Positions 60,470-64,000 of a DNA stretch of 64,000 nt are shown one piece after another (the first letter of the stretch is position 1; each line of letters opens with the position of its first letter). The notes beneath the pieces are model-generated. The model was not told where the DNA came from and did no database searches. It saw nothing but the letters and a program-made list of their open reading frames with translations. The position numbers and the translations under genes were made by a program. This DNA is from Ignavibacteriales bacterium UBA1304 (GTDB lineage Bacteria; Bacteroidota; Ignavibacteria; Ignavibacteriales; Ignavibacteriaceae), in assembly GCA_002307295.1 (NCBI GenBank), contig DBTY01000046.1, positions 1 through 64,000 of the forward strand, given 5' to 3'.

Positions 60470-61123
60470 CTAAAGTTTATTTATTACTGAAAAAAACGCT
60501 TCAAGTTTGAATAGATCAAGTTTCCTGTTTGTGCGGACACCGCTGCAAAGATCAAGTCCAAATGGCTCTACCTGACTTATAGCTTCAGCCGCATTTTCTG
60601 GCGTTAAACCTCCAGCAAGAAAAACGGGGACTTTTACGCTATCCCGTATTTCTCTACTTAATTTCCAGTTGTGAGTTCGTCCTGTTCCTCCAAGCTCTTT
60701 AATAGCAAGATTTGGATTACCGCTGTCAAGCAGAAGAGCGTCTACGTTTTCAGAAATTTTTACCGCTTCTTCAACCGAGTTTTCATCAATCACGTGAATA
60801 ACCTGAACAATCTTAATGGCAGGCAAAGCGTCATATATATGCTGATACGTTCCAACAGTTAGTTTGTCGACAATCTGTATAGTATTTGTAAGCGTTCTTT
60901 TATGATGGGCGATTATTTCATCGGCTGAGTTTTCGCTGGTAAGCAGAAAAGTAGCTATTGGCGGAGGGACCGTTTTAGCGATTTTGTAAATTGTTTCGTC
61001 AGTAATAATTCCTGGCCCGCTTGGCATTTTGCCAACCAGTCCTAAAGCCGAGGCTCCCAAACTAATGGCTTGTTTTGCTTCTTCTAAGCTGCTGATGCAG
61101 CATATCTTTACGCGAGGTTTCAT
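60470..61123 (-). CDS. trpF: Phosphoribosylanthranilate isomerase family protein
   Basis: 217 aa. TIM barrel with the catalytic Cys in RVKICCIS (the usual block is KICG), the acidic block ALLLDSGN, ELGGTGRTHNWKLS and the phosphate-binding FLAGGLTPENA. These fit TrpF of tryptophan synthesis, but KICC and the loop GKMPSGPGIIT depart from the common pattern, and no other trp gene is near. The frame is open 50 codons upstream, but the extension is hydrophobic and unlike TrpF, so I use the ATG at 61123. Confidence 0.82.
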   Translation of the reverse strand: MKPRVKICCISSLEEAKQAISLGASALGLVGKMPSGPGIITDETIYKIAKTVPPPIATFLLTSENSADEIIAHHKRTLTNTIQIVDKLTVGTYQHIYDALPAIKIVQVIHVIDENSVEEAVKISENVDALLLDSGNPNLAIKELGGTGRTHNWKLSREIRDSVKVPVFLAGGLTPENAAEAISQVEPFGLDLCSGVRTNRKLDLFKLEAFFSVINKL

Positions 61124-61352
61124 ATATTTTCTCTTTTTAATTAGCTTATTTAATTCTGTAAAAATAAATAAATATATTGAAAAATATATTATCGTTATGA
61201 TAAAAATTGTTATTACAGAGAACCAAATAAGACAAGTCGTCGAATTGCCTTGGTAAATTGCCTTTTGTACCATTATTAAACCGTATAAACTATTTGACTT
61301 AAAACAATTTGCATTAATATTTATTTTTACTCATTGCTTTTTAGGATATGAT

Positions 61353-62564
61353 ATGCGTACAATTACTTATAACTTAAACATTGCGGATGGTTCGTATTAC
61401 GACGATATAAAAGATGTAGCTGATATTTTGCTTGACGCTTCACATCCGCAATTAGAAAAATATATAAATGAATACATAAATTTTATTAGCGTAAATAAAT
61501 TAGAAAAACTGCGCTCCTATGAGGAGTATCTTTTTGATATGCTCTCATTTGGCGCGTATTTAAAAATATATTCTTCCGCTTCGCGTAAGTCTTTTTATCC
61601 AGCTATTTATCTTTCGATAAAGCTATACCGCTTAAGGCAAAACAATAAAGCTTTAAAAAAGTATGTTGATCCGGTACGGGGCGTTTTATCGACGTTATTC
61701 CTTTATGATAAAAATCCACACAAGGCTTCTGATAAAGATTTCAAAATCATTAACAAACTGATTGACTGGCTTGAAGCTACAGGCGAATTTAGAGAAGAAG
61801 TAAAACGCTACCGGATATTTGCTGATTATATCAACTCAATAGGCGGCGAAGCAAGAAAAAATTTACTTACAGAAATAAAAAGGATAATCTGGTTTTTTGA
61901 CGAAGAGAGGGTAAAAATATTAGCTAAATACACTCAGAATGTTAATACTTTTTTAGAACAGGAACATAGTTTTTATAAATGGAGAGAAGACTATATATTT
62001 TGTGGAAGAAAAGAATCTGAATACCATTTAAGCATGGTAGGAGCCGAGTTAATGAACAGGGCTTTTAAAAATAGTTTTTCAAATAGTAAAAGCGTTACTC
62101 TGCTTGTTCCTTCATGCATGAGGCTGTATAATGATTACAGATGTAAAGCTGTAAAAAAAGATTTTGATTTACAATGCGCCAGGTGCAATAAAAATTGTAA
62201 TATAAATAAGCTTATGAGTAAAGGAGAAAGTGACGGATTTGACGTAAGCATAATACCTCATTCTTCCGATTTTACCGCGTGGCTTAAAACATGGGCTGCC
62301 GGAAGAAACAAAGGCGTAATAGGAGTAGCATGTCCTCTTAATTTAGTAACCGGGGGTTTGGAGCTTAAGAGCCTCGATATTCCGGCTCAATGCCTGTTAA
62401 CTGACTATTGCGGCTGCGTTAACCACTGGGACGAAAAAGGCTTTCCTACGCGACTTAATATTGAAGAGCTGGATAAAATGATTTACTCCTGGAAAATAAA
62501 TCACGTGTTTGATAAGTCAGAATTGCAGGGAGCCGGGCGTATAGAATTTTACTCTAAAGAATAA
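61353..62564 (+). CDS. DUF116 family protein
   Basis: 403 aa, soluble. The N-terminal 200 residues are helical with no known motif. The C-terminal half fits DUF116: VPSCMRLYNDYRCKAVKKDF, a Cys-rich segment CARCNKNCNINKL, VIGVACPLNLVTGGLEL and CLLTDYCGCVNHW. The Cys pattern suggests an iron-sulfur cluster or zinc site; the family's role is not established. Its stop codon region overlaps the convergent U32 gene by 11 bases. The 229 bases upstream are AT-rich, with no clear promoter match. Confidence 0.85.
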   Translation: MRTITYNLNIADGSYYDDIKDVADILLDASHPQLEKYINEYINFISVNKLEKLRSYEEYLFDMLSFGAYLKIYSSASRKSFYPAIYLSIKLYRLRQNNKALKKYVDPVRGVLSTLFLYDKNPHKASDKDFKIINKLIDWLEATGEFREEVKRYRIFADYINSIGGEARKNLLTEIKRIIWFFDEERVKILAKYTQNVNTFLEQEHSFYKWREDYIFCGRKESEYHLSMVGAELMNRAFKNSFSNSKSVTLLVPSCMRLYNDYRCKAVKKDFDLQCARCNKNCNINKLMSKGESDGFDVSIIPHSSDFTAWLKTWAAGRNKGVIGVACPLNLVTGGLELKSLDIPAQCLLTDYCGCVNHWDEKGFPTRLNIEELDKMIYSWKINHVFDKSELQGAGRIEFYSKE

Positions 62565-64000
62565 TAGACATCTGGCATTGGGAGCAGTTAAATTCTAATT
62601 TATATTTTCTTTGTCCGTCGTTGATGTATAACGGTTCTTTTAGTTTTTCGATATCGCTTTTGTTATCAGAAAAGGGACACAAATTTAATTGAGCTTTAAT
62701 GCAATATTTACTTGTAAGAATTGTTTTGCCTTTTGCGTCTTTTAATAGTTCAAAACCATCTTCAATAATTTCAGCAGAATGCCGCTGATAAAACTTTTTT
62801 GCAAGGCTGTTTACTGCGTTGCCTGAATAAAAAACCTGTTCCTCCGGGTACGGAATTGAATTTGGTTTAATTTCTGCTTGATCCTGCTTGTAATTTAAAA
62901 ACCTTTCTTTTCCAAGCTCTTCAATTACAGCTCTTCTTGCTTTATTAATTTTGCTTATAGGAAGAAAATATAACTCGCTTAAGTTTATTTTTATATCCTC
63001 CGTTGTAAAAACAGAGTCCCCGGTTTTTTTAAGCTGATTCGTTATTACCGCCGTAGCTTTATCTGTGTTGTCGGCAAGCGCTAAATCAGGGTCAAATTTG
63101 TATTCTGCTTTATTGCCATTTTCGTCAATCGCTTTAAGGAATAAAGCTCCGTCTTTATTAAATAATTCAAAATTAACTTTAATCTTTCTGTAGGTTTCGT
63201 CTTTAGATAATTCCTTAAGAAAACGTCTGTCGCTGTTCCTGTATATTGCAGCGCCTTTATAAATGCCGTCCAATTCTTTAGTAAAAATTACATTCCCGTT
63301 TACTCTATTAACGTTCATCCCAAACAGAATATTATCTTCCGAAAAAAAACAGACGCCGTCTCCATTTGATATTTCTTCAGAAGCGTCAATTTCAAAAAAA
63401 TCGGCTCCGACGTTTTTAACGAGACCTAAAAATTTCCCAATTGATTTCTGTGTGTCTAATGAAGCGGGTTTATTTCTTCCGCCATTTATAAAATACTCCG
63501 TATAGCCCCTGTTAAAAGTTCTTTCCAGATCAGGCGTAAAAGAATAAAATATTTTTCCGCTTGAACTTTTTTTATACGAGGGGGTATTTTCTATTATTGC
63601 GTCTAATTTTTGTCTGTAGAATGCAGTAACGTTTTTAACGTAATTAATATCTTTCAGCCTGCCTTCAATTTTAAAAGAAGATATGCCCGCGTCAATAAGT
63701 TCGGAAAGATGTGCGGAAAGATTCAGATCTTTAAGCGATAAAAGATATTTATCGTTTTCAATAATACGCCCCGCGCTGTCTTCAAGCGAGTATAGCATTC
63801 TGCAGGGCTGAGAGCATTCGCCTCTGTTTGCGCTCCTTCCGTTTTTTGCAAAGCTCAAATAACACTGGCCGCTAAAACAAACGCACAAAGCCCCATGAAC
63901 AAAAAACTCAAGATCTACTTTGGTATTATCTTTTATCTCTTTAATCTGTTCAAGCGAAAGTTCGCGCGCAAGAATTATACGTTGCAGTCCTGCGCTTTCT
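62554..64000 (-). CDS. U32 peptidase-family protein, 5' end outside the window
   Basis: At least 482 aa; the frame stays open to base 64000, so the N-terminus lies beyond the edge. The first visible part reads through LEFFVHGALCVCFSGQCYLS, then RGECSQPCRMLY and SFKIEGRLKDINYVKNVTAF, all hallmarks of the U32 family that includes RlhA and TrhP, which hydroxylate cytidine in 23S rRNA or uridine in tRNA. The Cys residues of these blocks and the late CSQCQ are candidate iron-sulfur ligands. It is convergent with the DUF116 gene, overlapping by 11 bases. Confidence 0.9.
   Translation of the reverse strand, partial: ESAGLQRIILARELSLEQIKEIKDNTKVDLEFFVHGALCVCFSGQCYLSFAKNGRSANRGECSQPCRMLYSLEDSAGRIIENDKYLLSLKDLNLSAHLSELIDAGISSFKIEGRLKDINYVKNVTAFYRQKLDAIIENTPSYKKSSSGKIFYSFTPDLERTFNRGYTEYFINGGRNKPASLDTQKSIGKFLGLVKNVGADFFEIDASEEISNGDGVCFFSEDNILFGMNVNRVNGNVIFTKELDGIYKGAAIYRNSDRRFLKELSKDETYRKIKVNFELFNKDGALFLKAIDENGNKAEYKFDPDLALADNTDKATAVITNQLKKTGDSVFTTEDIKINLSELYFLPISKINKARRAVIEELGKERFLNYKQDQAEIKPNSIPYPEEQVFYSGNAVNSLAKKFYQRHSAEIIEDGFELLKDAKGKTILTSKYCIKAQLNLCPFSDNKSDIEKLKEPLYINDGQRKYKLEFNCSQCQMSIIL

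Noticed and set aside
61124..61273. Hydrophobic 50-residue extension of the TrpF protein
   Set aside because: TrpF is a soluble barrel that normally starts at the KICx strand; the extension crosses AT-rich intergenic DNA.

Overview
The window reads as chromosomal DNA of a low-GC, Gram-negative bacterium of the Bacteroidetes/Chlorobi/Ignavibacteria group, most likely an Ignavibacteria-like lineage. This placement is inference. It rests on a secreted beta-propeller protein with a C-terminal type IX secretion (T9SS) sorting sequence of the YPNPFNP kind, on two promoters of the Bacteroidetes form TTG-N20..22-TAnnTTTG (upstream of argC and phhB), on TonB, SPOR and outer-membrane barrel genes, and on the mix of household genes. 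No rRNA, CRISPR array, transposase or integrase was seen.

Layout. 1-2200: small AT-rich accessory stretch beside tRNA-Gly(CCC), with a possible ADP-ribosyltransferase-fold protein, an unknown protein, a GC-rich repeat pair and a decayed copy of the tRNA-Gly 3' end. 2371-5943: fused 2-oxoglutarate dehydrogenase (E2-like plus E1 domains, mycobacterial Kgd type). 6138-13820: four-gene envelope cluster (giant TPR protein, outer-membrane barrel, HU-membrane-SPOR fusion, TonB), the most unusual part of the window. 13789-18088: membrane proteins, a propeller protein and an ABC exporter pair on the opposite strand. 18340-22186: transketolase, DedA and a heparan acetyltransferase-like protein. 22443-25722: a likely queE-queD-truA-fumC transcription unit. 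25950-30701: MarR regulator, a small unknown, 4-alpha-glucanotransferase, a membrane protein and phosphate acetyltransferase. 30774-38061: arginine operon argC-J-B-D-R-G-H with a promoter and a possible ArgR box. 38476-39234: TSUP permease. 39505-44898: accessory stretch with a single-chain restriction-modification enzyme and the T9SS propeller protein bracketed by a duplicated palindromic repeat. 45186-45257: tRNA-Asn. 45462-51069: propionate/methylmalonyl-CoA genes and a TerC protein. 51251-53761: clpC. 53868-60402: phhB, pyrE, MscS channel, M64 peptidase, PP2C phosphatase, semialdehyde dehydrogenase and a Crp-type regulator. 60470-64000: TrpF, a DUF116 protein and a U32 peptidase-family protein cut by the window edge.

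How the parts fit. The methylmalonyl-CoA genes, fumarase and fused 2-oxoglutarate dehydrogenase all feed the TCA region around succinyl-CoA. The arginine operon uses the acetyl-recycling route (ArgJ). queD/queE make the queuosine precursor and truA is another tRNA modification gene. The envelope cluster suggests a complex spanning inner membrane, periplasm and outer membrane, but its function cannot be read from sequence alone.
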